From contig NZ_QQBJ01000007.1 of NCBI RefSeq assembly GCF_003347205.1, forward strand, positions 62,001-126,000: DNA of 64,000 nt, read 5' to 3'. Under the pieces are notes generated by a model that was given only the letters and a program-made list of their open reading frames with translations, ran no database searches and was not told the DNA's origin. How positions within the stretch are numbered: position 1 is the stretch's first letter; every line of letters starts with the position of its first letter. Origin of the DNA: Mycolicibacterium moriokaense (GTDB lineage: Bacteria; Actinomycetota; Actinomycetes; Mycobacteriales; Mycobacteriaceae). A program made the position numbers and the translations under genes. Positions 1 through 7,762 of this stretch are shown piece after piece.

Positions 1-287
1 ACCACTTGATGGGCCATCCCGCGGTGTCCGAGGCCGCGGTCGTCGCGGTGCCCGACGACCGCTGGGACGAACGGCCGCTGGCGGTGATCGTCGTCAACGA
101 GGGCGCCGAGGTGTGCGCGAAGGAGCTACGAGAGTTTCTGTGCGACAAGGTGGTTCGCTGGTGGCTGCCTGAGCGGTGGGCCTTCATCGACCAGGTTCCG
201 CTGACCAGCGTCGGCAAGTTCGACAAGAAGACGATCAGGGCGCGCTACGCCGACAACGCCTACGACGTCATCGAGCAGCGCGACTAA
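1..287 (+). CDS. Acyl-CoA synthetase / fatty-acid-CoA ligase, C-terminal end (partial)
   Basis: The window opens inside this gene; codons are in frame from position 3 and the stop is TAA at 285-287. About 94 residues remain. They form the small C-terminal lid domain of the ANL (adenylate-forming) superfamily: HLMGHPAVSEAAVV is the usual hinge-following segment, and the end carries VPLTSVGKFDKKTIRARY, where the lysine of the G-K-F/D motif is the conserved adenylation lysine. The family activates a carboxylic acid with ATP and then forms the CoA thioester. The substrate cannot be judged from this piece. The gene is followed 36 bp later by the palindrome at 323-381. Confidence 0.85.
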   Translation, partial: HLMGHPAVSEAAVVAVPDDRWDERPLAVIVVNEGAEVCAKELREFLCDKVVRWWLPERWAFIDQVPLTSVGKFDKKTIRARYADNAYDVIEQRD

Positions 288-323
288 CTTCCCCCCGCCC
301 CCCGGCGAGCCACCTTCTTCCCG

Positions 324-381
324 CGAGCAGACGCAAACTCGCACATTTTGGCCCAGATTTGTGCGAGTTCGCGTCTGCTCG
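324..381. repeat. Palindrome L1 (hairpin family 1, left copy)
   Basis: Arms of 21 nt at 324-344 and 361-381 pair at 20 of 21 positions around a 16-nt loop. The arm reads CGAGCAGACG then CAAACTCGCAC. It begins 5 nt beyond the stop codon (386-388, minus strand) of the nuclease-like gene, so it could also act as that gene's terminator, though there is no U-run. Confidence 0.9.
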
Positions 382-385
382 TCAG

Positions 386-1273
386 CTAACTTGCCTCCGC
401 GGCGCGCGCCAAATGCCCGGCGATCCTGTCGGCAAGGCGCCCGGGACACACGCGCACGTCCCTCGCGACAATGGGGATAATCGTCCATCGAAGTTCTTGG
501 ATCTTTGCCTGGCGTTCTTTGTCTCTGAGCATTTCCAGTCGGCCGGCGTGCCATGCGACGCTCTCGTACTCCGCTACAACGCGTTGGTCCGGCCATGCGA
601 AATCGACGCGCCAACTCTCGCCGTCAGGGCCTTGAATCTCGTACTGGAGTTCAGGCATGGGTAGCCCGTAATCGATCATCACCAGTCGCGCTTCGCTCTC
701 CATGGCCGATTCAGCCCGGCCGTCGGCGTACTCCATCAGTTCGCGGACAGCAACGATGCCACGGCGTCCGCGTTGCTCGCGAACTGCCTTGTCGAGATCG
801 GCGCGGCTGCACCGCATCGAACGGAGTGCGGCATCTAGTGTCGCGAGTGCTCGAGGTCGACTGAGCGTGCGAGCGACCTCGACTGCTGTCCACGCCGGCG
901 CCGTAGCAAGCCGCCCTTTGACCGCCCGCAGTGGTGCACCGAGTCGCTGATGAACCATCAGCCCTGATGTCGGTCGCATGCGTACGCCCGGGTCCAGCAC
1001 GTGGACACCGGTCGGGTTTTGGACGTCGAAGCCGTACAGGGCGGCTGCTGTTCCCATGCAGCAGACCGCCTTTTGGCCCATGAACACATCAAGTGCCGCA
1101 AGCCGACCCAAGAGATCTGGTGACTCGGTCGTATAGACACCGCGCCACACTCGTACGAGGTTGCCTTTCTTCACCTGCACGTCAATCTGCTGACGAGTCA
1201 GCACAGTCAGTAGTTGCGATGTGGTCGCGATGCCTCCGGCTTCCGCCATTAGTGCCATTGCGTCGGGTTGCAC
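386..1273 (-). CDS. AbiEi-like winged-helix protein with C-terminal DUF559/Vsr-like nuclease domain
   Basis: A protein of 295 residues if it starts at the GTG at 1273; ATG codons at 1258 and 1249 are equally possible and no clear ribosome site decides between them. Residues about 10-50 look like the AbiEi/type IV antitoxin N-terminal winged helix (GGIATTSQLL, then VRVWRGVYTT). The C-terminal third resembles the DUF559/very-short-patch-repair endonuclease fold: E192/E194 in a helix, D224 in WRVDFAWPD, and VVAEYES with E235, giving a plausible PD-(D/E)XK metal site. The family is common in actinobacteria and its role is not established. No toxin partner gene is adjacent. The gene is bracketed by inverted palindromes. 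Nuclease activity is inferred from the fold only. Confidence 0.7.
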   Translation of the reverse strand: MQPDAMALMAEAGGIATTSQLLTVLTRQQIDVQVKKGNLVRVWRGVYTTESPDLLGRLAALDVFMGQKAVCCMGTAAALYGFDVQNPTGVHVLDPGVRMRPTSGLMVHQRLGAPLRAVKGRLATAPAWTAVEVARTLSRPRALATLDAALRSMRCSRADLDKAVREQRGRRGIVAVRELMEYADGRAESAMESEARLVMIDYGLPMPELQYEIQGPDGESWRVDFAWPDQRVVAEYESVAWHAGRLEMLRDKERQAKIQELRWTIIPIVARDVRVCPGRLADRIAGHLARAAEAS

Positions 1274-1343
1274 ACGGCGATGGTGTGCTCAATGCGACCC
1301 GATTTGGGCGAGTGCGGGGCCAAGCTGGGGATGAGCCCGCATC

Positions 1344-1352
1344 TGTGGATAA
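1344..1352 (-). promoter_or_regulatory. DnaA-box-like 9-mer
   Basis: The + strand reads TGTGGATAA, the exact reverse complement of the classical DnaA box TTATCCACA. It lies between the start region of the nuclease-like gene and palindrome R1. A single 9-mer can occur by chance, so function is uncertain. Confidence 0.3.
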
Positions 1353-1364
1353 CTGTTCCCATGC

Positions 1365-1422
1365 CGAGCAGACGCTAACTCGCACAAATCTGGCCCAAAG
1401 TGTGCGAGTTTGCGTCTGCTCG
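1365..1422. repeat. Palindrome R1 (hairpin family 1, right copy, inverted)
   Basis: Arms of 21 nt at 1365-1385 and 1402-1422 pair at 20 of 21 positions. The 16-nt loop AAATCTGGCCCAAAGT nearly equals the reverse complement of the loop in L1, which shows this is the same unit turned around. It lies upstream of the nuclease-like gene. Confidence 0.9.
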
Positions 1423-1450
1423 CGAGAAGACGCGAGAAGACGCGAGAAGA
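1421..1450. repeat. Three tandem copies of a 10-bp unit (CGCGAGAAGA)
   Basis: CGCGAGAAGA occurs three times without interruption at 1421, 1431 and 1441. It begins in the last bases of palindrome R1 and ends beside the thiolase stop codon. A single related unit (CGCGGGAAGA in the outward direction) flanks L1 on the other side. Confidence 0.95.
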
Positions 1451-1454
1451 AGTG

Positions 1455-2645
1455 CTACCGCTCGGCGCGCTGGTAGGCCGTCACCACCGCCGCGCCGCCC
1501 AGGCCGATGTTGTGCTGCAAGGCCGCAGTGACGCCGTCGACCTGACGCTTGTCAGCGGTGCCGCGCAGCTGCCACGTCAACTCCGCGCACTGCGCAAGCC
1601 CCGTCGCACCCAATGGGTGGCCCTTGGAGATCAGCCCGCCGGACGGGTTGACCACCCAGCGACCGCCGTAGGTGGTGTCGCCGTTGTCGACCAGCTTCGG
1701 GGCCTCGCCCTCGGCGCACAGGCCGAGCGCCTCGTACAGCAGCAACTCGTTGGCCGAGAAGCAGTCGTGCAACTCGATCACCTGGAAGTCCGACGGGCCG
1801 AGGCCCGACTGGTCGTAGACCTTGCGAGCGGCCTGCACATTCATGTCGTAGCCGATCAGGTTCTTGGCGCTGCCGTCGAAGGAGCTGTCGAAGTCGGTGG
1901 TCATCGCCTGGCCGACGATCTCCACGGCCTGACCCGCCAGGCCGTGCTTGTCGACGAACGCCTCGCTGGCCACGATGGCCGCGCCGGACCCGTCGGAGGT
2001 GGGGGAGCACTGCAGCTTGGTCAGCGGGTCGGAGATCATCTTCGCGCCGAGGATGTCGTCGAGCGTGTACTCGTCCTGGAACTGCGCGTACGGGTTGTTC
2101 ACCGAGTGCTTGTGGTTCTTCAGCCCGATCTTCGCGAAATGCTCCGCGGTGGAGCCGTGCTGGCGCATGTGCTCGCGGCCTGCGGCGCCGAACATCCACG
2201 GCGCCACGGGAAATGCGAACTCGTCGATCTCGGCCATCGCCTTGACGTGCTTGCCCATCGGGGATTCGCGGTCATCGGCGCCGCCCTGAAGCGGGCCGGG
2301 TTGCATCTTCTCGAATCCGAGAGCGATCGCGCAGTCGGCCAGGCCGCCGCGAATCGTCTGCGCGGCGAGGAACAGCGCCGTCGAACCCGTCGAGCAGTTG
2401 TTGTTGACGTTGGCGATCGGGATCCCCGTCATGCCCAACTCGTAGAGCGCCCGGTTGCCGGACGTCGAATCACCGGCGACGTAGCCGACGAAGCCCTGCT
2501 CGACCTCCGAGTAGTGCACGCCCGCGTCCTGCAGGGCGTTGGTGCCCGACTCGCGCGCCATGTCCGGGTAGTCCCAGCCCTCGCGGCGGCCGGGCTTCTC
2601 GAACTTCGTCATGCCGACGCCGACGACGAAAACCTTGTTTGGCAT
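1455..2645 (-). CDS. ltp1: Lipid-transfer protein / SCP2-type thiolase
   Basis: A full-length 396-residue member of the SCP-x/lipid-transfer thiolase family, very close to what I recall of M. tuberculosis Ltp1 (Rv2790c). Thiolase-fold signatures: nucleophile C84 in NNNCSTGS, H293 in ELHDCFS, H343 in KGHPLGATG, and a QHNIGLGG end where biosynthetic thiolases carry a second cysteine. The missing second cysteine is typical of this subgroup, which is tied to sterol or lipid side-chain metabolism rather than simple acetoacetyl-CoA thiolysis. It starts with ATG at 2643-2645. The next gene upstream is separated by a strong terminator, so it is probably monocistronic. Confidence 0.9.
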   Translation of the reverse strand: MPNKVFVVGVGMTKFEKPGRREGWDYPDMARESGTNALQDAGVHYSEVEQGFVGYVAGDSTSGNRALYELGMTGIPIANVNNNCSTGSTALFLAAQTIRGGLADCAIALGFEKMQPGPLQGGADDRESPMGKHVKAMAEIDEFAFPVAPWMFGAAGREHMRQHGSTAEHFAKIGLKNHKHSVNNPYAQFQDEYTLDDILGAKMISDPLTKLQCSPTSDGSGAAIVASEAFVDKHGLAGQAVEIVGQAMTTDFDSSFDGSAKNLIGYDMNVQAARKVYDQSGLGPSDFQVIELHDCFSANELLLYEALGLCAEGEAPKLVDNGDTTYGGRWVVNPSGGLISKGHPLGATGLAQCAELTWQLRGTADKRQVDGVTAALQHNIGLGGAAVVTAYQRAER

Positions 2646-2720
2646 CTCAATCCCTTCGCAGTTTCTGCGATCGACAGAAACACAAAGCGAGCGAACTGTC
2701 TAGATGCCCTATCGACAAAG

Positions 2721-2761
2721 CGCGGGCCCCGGCGGCAGGAGAGGTTGCGCCGGGGCCCGCG
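2721..2761 (-). terminator. GC-rich stem-loop terminator of the DUF732 gene
   Basis: A perfect 14-bp inverted repeat (CGCGGGCCCCGGCG at 2721-2734, complement at 2748-2761) with a 13-nt loop lies 9 bp beyond the stop of the minus-strand gene 2771-3112. There is no long U-run, as is usual in mycobacteria. Confidence 0.75.
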
Positions 2762-2770
2762 AGGAGATGG

Positions 2771-3112
2771 CTAGGGAAGCAGCACCGTGTGCTCGGGGCA
2801 GTAGTTGAACACCGACTCGACGACGAACACCGCGGCCTGGTGGGTGGACAGGTCGGTGTTGGCCAGGATCTCGTCACCGAGGTCCAGCGGGTCGGCGCCG
2901 TCGTCGATGGCGCCGCAGACGTAGTGCGCGTTCGAGACGGCCACGCGGGCCGAGTCGTAGGAGATGCCTTCGTCGCTGATCGCGGCGAGGAACTCGTCGT
3001 CAGCCGAGCTGTACGCGCTTGCGGTTCCTGCACCGGCAAAGGCGGCCAGGCCGAGGCCCGTCGCGGCGATCGCAGTGGCGGCGAACGTGGGGAGACGATG
3101 CGTGGCGAACAT
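2771..3112 (-). CDS. Secreted DUF732 family protein
   Basis: A small exported protein of 113 residues. The first ~33 residues form a Sec signal peptide (ATAIAATGLGLAAFAGAGTASA, cut before YSSADDEF). The mature part has the DUF732 pattern, with the motif DDEFLAAISDEGISY near the start, a cysteine in HYVCGAI and another in FNYCPEH that probably form a disulfide. DUF732 proteins are abundant in mycobacteria and of unknown role. The gene stands alone between its terminator (2721-2761) and a 123-bp upstream gap that must hold its promoter. Confidence 0.8.
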   Translation of the reverse strand: MFATHRLPTFAATAIAATGLGLAAFAGAGTASAYSSADDEFLAAISDEGISYDSARVAVSNAHYVCGAIDDGADPLDLGDEILANTDLSTHQAAVFVVESVFNYCPEHTVLLP

Positions 3113-3235
3113 TGTGAGCTCCTTGATGTCGGATTCTCCGGCTCGACTGCCGGTGTGACATCAGCGTCCGATGGGGCTCTTGGCGGATCCTTGGAGGATT
3201 CTTGGAGCCCCACGAAGCCGTCGCCCAGGCCGTCC

Positions 3236-4951
3236 TCAGCCGAAGTCGTTCCACCACTTGTGCAGGTCGTCGAGATTCGGCCCCTGCGCGTCGGCCAGCA
3301 GAAGGTCGTCGTCCTTGGTCCAGGTGACATCGGGGTTGCCCTGGTAGGTGCCGCAGGCCACCTGACCGGCTTCCTGGTCCGGTGTCGCGTTGTAATGCCA
3401 CGACGTCGGCGAGTCGAGATCGGTGCTGGGGCAGCGCAACAGTTCGGAGTTCTCCCCGATCGCGTCGCGGAAGTGCTGGTCCAAGGTCGCCTGGTCGGCG
3501 AAGAGCGAATAGCGCGCCGCCTTGGGCCCGGTCGGGTCCCTGGTCTCGCCGCAGTCCACCGTCGCCAGTGCGCCCGTGGCCGGCGGGTGCACCGGTTCGC
3601 AGACGCCGTCGTCGTAGTCGGCGGGCAGCACCGCGAGCAGCTTGGCGGCGAAGGTATCGGGATTCACCGACGGCGTCGTGGTCCTCGGCGCTCTCGAGGT
3701 GGTGGTCTCGCGTGTCGTCGACGTGCTGGCGGCGACGCTGGAACTCGACGAGTCCTTCTTCAGCGCCCACCAGACGCCGAGCGCGCCGAGTACGAGGACG
3801 AACACCACGCCCGCGGCTGCCAACGCAATCCACGTCGTGCTCTTGCTTTTCGGTGCGCCGGGCGCCGGGGCGTTCCACTGGCCGAACGCGGCCGGGGCCG
3901 CGGCGGGAAACGGCGGTGGCGTGGGCGGTGTGGGCGGCGCGGCGGGAAACGGCGGCGGCGTGGGCGGCGGGGTAGGTGGCGGGGTCTGGTACATGGGCGC
4001 GCCGGGCGTGCCGGGTGGTGGCGTCAGCGCGGTGCCGATCGCGCCAGGGAATCGTCCCGGCATCGTCGCGTCCTGACTGCGCTGCAGAATGTCGGCGGCC
4101 TGATCCTGATCTCGTTGTGTGAGAGCCTCATTGGCGGCCGACGCGAAATCGCCCGCGGTGGCGTAGCGCTCGGCGGGCGCCTTGGCCATGCCGCGCGCGA
4201 TCACCTGGTCGAACGCGCCGGGAATGCCGGGGCGCATCACGCTGGGCCGCGGTATCGGCTGCATCAGATGCGACGTGATGACCACGCTGACACTGTCGGC
4301 GGGGAAGGGCTGCGACCCCGTCAGGCACTCGTGCAGCACGCACGCCAGCGCGTAGATGTCCGCGCGGTAGGTCACCTCGTCATTGGTGAACCGCTCCGGT
4401 GCCATGTACGCGTAAGTGCCGACGGCTGTGCCCAATTCGGTGAGCTTCTCGTCGGTGGCGGCGTTGGCGATGCCGAAGTCGACGAGGTAGGCGAAGTCGT
4501 CGCGGGTGATGAGAATGTTCTCGGGCTTGACGTCGCGGTGCATGATGCCCGACTCGTGTGCGGCGTCGAGGGCCGACGCGATCTGTCGCACGATCGCCAC
4601 CGCGCGGGCCGGCGTCATCGGGCCGTAGTTCTTCAGGATCTTGCGTAGATCCGTGCCGTCGATCATGCGCATGTCGACGAACATGACGCCGTCGATCTCG
4701 CCGTAGTCGTGAATCGGGACGACGTGCGGTTCCAGCAGTCGGCCCGCCGAGTGCGCCTCGCGCTGCAGCCGTTTGCGGAACACCGGATCGTTGGACACCG
4801 CCTCGGGCAACAGCTTCAGCGCGACGATGCGGTCCTTCTCGGTGTCCTCGGCCTCGTAAACCTCGCCCATGCCGCCCTTGCCGAGCAGGCGGCGCAACCG
4901 ATAGCGGCCGAACTCGGTCCCGACCCGCGAGTCCCCTTCGGTGCCGCTCAT
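3236..4951 (-). CDS. Transmembrane Ser/Thr protein kinase, PknE/PknH type
   Basis: A 571-residue receptor-like kinase. Cytosolic kinase domain about 17-275: glycine loop GKGGMGEV (24-31), catalytic K46, HRD loop HRDVKPEN (D140), DFG 158-160, activation-loop threonines T171/T175/T179 and APE 184-186. A proline/alanine-rich linker (about 310-370) precedes one membrane span (about 374-397). The outer domain (400-571) starts with a Ser/Thr-rich stretch and has four cysteines that could form two disulfides, as in the PknH sensor. It lies downstream of embR on the same strand with a 77-bp gap, the arrangement of pknH and embR in M. tuberculosis, so EmbR is a likely substrate through its FHA domain. 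Orthology to PknH rather than PknE/F/J is not settled. Confidence 0.85.
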   Translation of the reverse strand: MSGTEGDSRVGTEFGRYRLRRLLGKGGMGEVYEAEDTEKDRIVALKLLPEAVSNDPVFRKRLQREAHSAGRLLEPHVVPIHDYGEIDGVMFVDMRMIDGTDLRKILKNYGPMTPARAVAIVRQIASALDAAHESGIMHRDVKPENILITRDDFAYLVDFGIANAATDEKLTELGTAVGTYAYMAPERFTNDEVTYRADIYALACVLHECLTGSQPFPADSVSVVITSHLMQPIPRPSVMRPGIPGAFDQVIARGMAKAPAERYATAGDFASAANEALTQRDQDQAADILQRSQDATMPGRFPGAIGTALTPPPGTPGAPMYQTPPPTPPPTPPPFPAAPPTPPTPPPFPAAAPAAFGQWNAPAPGAPKSKSTTWIALAAAGVVFVLVLGALGVWWALKKDSSSSSVAASTSTTRETTTSRAPRTTTPSVNPDTFAAKLLAVLPADYDDGVCEPVHPPATGALATVDCGETRDPTGPKAARYSLFADQATLDQHFRDAIGENSELLRCPSTDLDSPTSWHYNATPDQEAGQVACGTYQGNPDVTWTKDDDLLLADAQGPNLDDLHKWWNDFG

Positions 4952-5028
4952 CGGCCGCTCCTTTGACAGTTACCGGCGAACACACCCTAATGCCGCACCT
5001 CGGGCGTCACACGGCGAACGGCTACGGC

Positions 5029-6162
5029 TTAAGGAGTTTGCATCTGGAAGACGAACTCGTGATCGCAGATGCGGATGCGGTCCCCGTCGGTGAGGGTGAC
5101 GCTGGCGCGGATGCGCTCGCCGCGCACGTCGACTCCGTTCGCCGACCGCAGATCCGAGACGACGAAGCTGGTGCCGGTGTCGATGATGACGGCGTGGTGG
5201 CGGCTGACGTTCGCGTCGTCGAGCACGATGTCGTTGTCGGGCAGCCTGCCGATCCTGGTGGCCGCGGCGATCAGCGGGTATTCACGGCCGTTCTCCTCGC
5301 GCAGCAGGGCGACCGACGACGCGCCGCTGATCGCGGTGCGTTGGTCGAGGGAACTCGCGGTGTGGATCGCGGTGGTCCTGGCCACCCGTTTCACATCCAG
5401 CGGCTGCTGGCGCAGCACGCGCTGGTAGAGCGCCTGCACGGTCGGCCCCGGATCGATGCCCAGATCGTCGGCGAGCGTGGTCTTCAGCCTGCGGTACGCC
5501 TCGAGTGCGTCGGACTGTCGTTCCGCCAGATAGTAGGCGGTGATCAGCTGACCCCACAGTGGCTCGCGGTAGGGGTGCTCGGCGGTCAGCGACTCCAGCT
5601 CGCCGATCACGGCATAGCCACGTCCGCAAGCGATTTCGGCTTCGGCCTGCGCGGTGTGTGCGAGCATCTTGTCTTCGACGAGCGCGGCGGCGAACGCCTC
5701 GACGAAGCCGAAGTCGCGCAGGTCCTCGAGCACGGGGCCCCGCCACTCGGCGAGCGCCGCCGAAAGGTCCTGACTGGCCTGCTCGAACTTGCCCGCTGCC
5801 GCCGCCTGCACGCCTGCGTTCTTACCGAGCGCGAATCGCCCAATGTCACAATCGGTTTCGCGCACGCTCAACCGGTATCCGGGCGGTGCGCTGGCCAACG
5901 CCGTGCGGGAGTCGACACCGATGCCCGCCAGCAGCTTGCGCAGGTTGGACACATAGGAGTGCAGGCTGGCGCGCGGGTCCGGCGGCGGGAACTGTTCCCA
6001 CGCGGCTTCGATGAGCGCGTCCGTCGCGACCGGGCGGTTGCGGTTGATCAGCAGCATCGCCAGCACCGCCCGCTGCTTGGGCGTGCCCAGCGCCACTGGC
6101 TTGCCGTCGGCGCAGACCTGCAGCGGTCCCAGCACGCCGAACTCGGCACCCTTCTCGGCCAT
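5029..6162 (-). CDS. embR: SARP-type transcriptional regulator with FHA domain, EmbR-like
   Basis: A 377-residue protein with the three-part EmbR layout: OmpR-like winged helix (about 10-105, GTPKQRAVLAMLL and SYVSNLRKLL), bacterial transcriptional activation domain (about 110-255, including EAYRRLKTTLADDLGIDPGP), and a C-terminal FHA domain (about 285-370) with phosphothreonine-binding motifs IGRLPDNDIVL, SRHHAVI and SANGV. In M. tuberculosis EmbR is phosphorylated by PknH and activates the embCAB arabinosyltransferase genes; here the kinase gene follows directly. ATG start at 6160-6162. The divergent neighbour at 6249 shares the 86-bp promoter region. Confidence 0.9.
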   Translation of the reverse strand: MAEKGAEFGVLGPLQVCADGKPVALGTPKQRAVLAMLLINRNRPVATDALIEAAWEQFPPPDPRASLHSYVSNLRKLLAGIGVDSRTALASAPPGYRLSVRETDCDIGRFALGKNAGVQAAAAGKFEQASQDLSAALAEWRGPVLEDLRDFGFVEAFAAALVEDKMLAHTAQAEAEIACGRGYAVIGELESLTAEHPYREPLWGQLITAYYLAERQSDALEAYRRLKTTLADDLGIDPGPTVQALYQRVLRQQPLDVKRVARTTAIHTASSLDQRTAISGASSVALLREENGREYPLIAAATRIGRLPDNDIVLDDANVSRHHAVIIDTGTSFVVSDLRSANGVDVRGERIRASVTLTDGDRIRICDHEFVFQMQTP

Positions 6163-6208
6163 CAGGGCAATTGTGACGTGCCCATCGGCGAAGTGGTGTA
6201 GACCTGAG

Positions 6209-6222
6209 TAGAACGTGTTCTA
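6209..6222. promoter_or_regulatory. KstR-type operator palindrome
   Basis: TAGAACGTGTTCTA is a perfect palindrome apart from its two-base centre and fits the KstR consensus TnnAACnnGTTnnA exactly. KstR is the TetR-family repressor of mycobacterial sterol catabolism. It lies 27 bp before the ATG of the gene at 6249 and 47 bp before the divergent embR start. Confidence 0.65.
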
Positions 6223-6248
6223 GTTTTGCGAGCCTGGGAGGTAGGGAG

Positions 6249-7295
6249 ATGGGCCTTCGGGTCGTGCAGTGGGCCACCGGCGGCGTCGGTGTCGCGGCGA
6301 TCAAGGGCGTGCTGGAGCATCCGGACCTCGAACTCGTCGGCTGCTGGGTGCATTCGCCGGACAAGGCGGGCCGCGACGTCGGCGAACTGATCGGCTCCGA
6401 ACCGCTCGGCGTCACCGCGACCAACAGCATCGACGACATCGTCGCGCTGGACGCCGACGCCGTGATCTACGCGCCGCTGATGGCCAACCCCGACGAGGTG
6501 GCCACGCTGCTGCGGTCCGGCAAGAACGTGGTCACGCCGGTCGGCTGGCTCTACCCCAGTGAGCGCAGCGCCGCGCCGATGCGCGAAGCGGCGCTGGCGG
6601 GCAACGCCACCCTGCACGGTACCGGTATGGCACCCGGCGGCATCAGCGAGAAATTCCCGCTGCTGTTCTCGGCATTCTCCACCGGCGTGACATTCGTTCG
6701 TGCGGAAGAGTTCTCCGATCTGCGCACCTACGAAGCGCCCGACGTGCTGCGCCACGTGATGGGCTTCGGCGAGACGCCGGACAAGGCGCTGACCGGACCG
6801 ATGCAGAAGATGCTCGACAGCGGCTTCATCCAGGCGGTGAAGATGGTCGTCGACAAGATGGGGTTCAATGCCGACCCGAAGGTGCGGGCCACCCAGGAGG
6901 TTGCGGTGGCGGCCGCGCCCATCGAGTCGCCGCTCGGCGTCATCGAACCGGGACAGGTCGCCGGTCGCAAGTTCCACTGGGAGGCACTCGTCGACGGCGA
7001 GCCCGTCGTTCGCGTCACGGTGAACTGGCTGATGGGTGAGGACAACCTCGACCCCCCGTGGACGCTGGGCGCCGGGCAGCGCTACGAGATGGAGGTGCGC
7101 GGCAACCCGGACATCACGATCACCGTCAAGGGCTTCCACTCGGAGGTCGGCGGGCAGGGCCCCGAGTACGGCATCGTCGGCACCGCTGCGCACTGTGTGA
7201 ACTCGGTGCCGGCCACCTGTGCAGCGGAGCCGGGCATCCTCACATACCTGGACCTCCCGTTGATCAGCGGCAAGGCCGCGCCCGGGCTGGGCTGA
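6249..7295 (+). CDS. NAD(P)-dependent DapB-like oxidoreductase
   Basis: A 348-residue protein with an N-terminal Rossmann fold of the dihydrodipicolinate reductase type: MGLRVVQWATGGVGVAAIKGV, then DADAVIYAPLM and GKNVVTPVGWLYP. The remainder follows the mycobacterial 'dihydrodipicolinate reductase / 2,4-diaminopentanoate dehydrogenase-like' group, which is distinct from true DapB of lysine synthesis. The substrate is unknown. ATG at 6249 follows a GGGAGG ribosome site. The KstR-type palindrome in its promoter suggests a link to sterol or cholesterol-derived substrates, which is an inference. Confidence 0.75.
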   Translation: MGLRVVQWATGGVGVAAIKGVLEHPDLELVGCWVHSPDKAGRDVGELIGSEPLGVTATNSIDDIVALDADAVIYAPLMANPDEVATLLRSGKNVVTPVGWLYPSERSAAPMREAALAGNATLHGTGMAPGGISEKFPLLFSAFSTGVTFVRAEEFSDLRTYEAPDVLRHVMGFGETPDKALTGPMQKMLDSGFIQAVKMVVDKMGFNADPKVRATQEVAVAAAPIESPLGVIEPGQVAGRKFHWEALVDGEPVVRVTVNWLMGEDNLDPPWTLGAGQRYEMEVRGNPDITITVKGFHSEVGGQGPEYGIVGTAAHCVNSVPATCAAEPGILTYLDLPLISGKAAPGLG

Positions 7296-7399
7296 TCGGC
7301 GGCTGTGAATAGCGAATTTCTGGCCCGCGAGTCGCCGCCGGGCTGCGAACATCGGGAGCGGAACCTATCGATGAACCATCCGATATGGGGGTAGAAGCA

Positions 7400-7711
7400 G
7401 TGATCGCTGTCAGGAGATATGCACCGCTGGGCCTGTGCGCAATGGTGCTCGGGCTCTCGTTCTTCTCGGAACCCGTGCCCGCGTCGGCCGATGTCTGTGG
7501 CTCGGTGGGCGGCCGGCACGTGTCGGTGGGCGGCTGCGGAAGCATCGCCGACGCGGTGGCGCCCTGGGTTGCGCCGCCCGCCTACTACGCGCCGCTGCCC
7601 GAGGACTACGCCGCGCCGCCGCCACCACCCCCTCCGCCGCCGCCACCGCCGCCGAACGTCAACGTATGCGCCAACTTCGGACGGCGGATCAGCGTCAGCG
7701 GCTGCATCTGA
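7400..7711 (+). CDS. Small secreted proline-rich protein with duplicated Cys motif
   Basis: I chose the GTG at 7400, which has GGGGGT about 8 bases upstream; an ATG at 7385 is in frame but lacks a ribosome site. The result is about 103 residues with a signal peptide (MIAVRRYAPLGLCAMVLGL to ASA). The mature protein has two related cysteine segments, VCGSVGGRHVSVGGC near the start and VCANFGRRISVSGC at the end, separated by a run of 13 prolines. The two copies may form matching disulfide loops. I do not recognise a named family. It is followed 51 bp later by the hemophore-related gene. Confidence 0.65.
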   Translation: MIAVRRYAPLGLCAMVLGLSFFSEPVPASADVCGSVGGRHVSVGGCGSIADAVAPWVAPPAYYAPLPEDYAAPPPPPPPPPPPPPNVNVCANFGRRISVSGCI

Positions 7712-7762
7712 GCCGAACGCACAGCTTGGGACCTGACCACACTTCCGGAAGGAGCACACCAA

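Larger units (their letters stand above)
314..1452. mobile_element. Candidate hairpin-bounded nuclease element 1
   Basis: A segment of about 1.14 kb holding one gene (386-1273, minus strand) between two copies of the same imperfect palindrome placed in opposite orientation. The copies are at 324-381 and 1365-1422. Their 16-nt loops (345-360 and 1386-1401) are near reverse complements of each other (2 differences), and the similarity continues outward into a short purine-rich tail (GCGRGAAGAAG in the outward direction). No transposase and no clear target-site duplication was found. The right edge lies 2 bp from the stop of the thiolase gene. Mobility is an inference from structure only. Confidence 0.45.

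Noticed and set aside
288-1454. Target-site duplication for element 1
   Set aside because: I compared the bases just outside the two outer tails (GCCAC before 314, TGCTA after 1452) and found no convincing direct repeat.
2639-4648. Long open frame on the + strand through the kinase region
   Set aside because: It is antisense to the clearly coding kinase gene and has only low-complexity Arg/Gly/Val-rich translation caused by high GC content.
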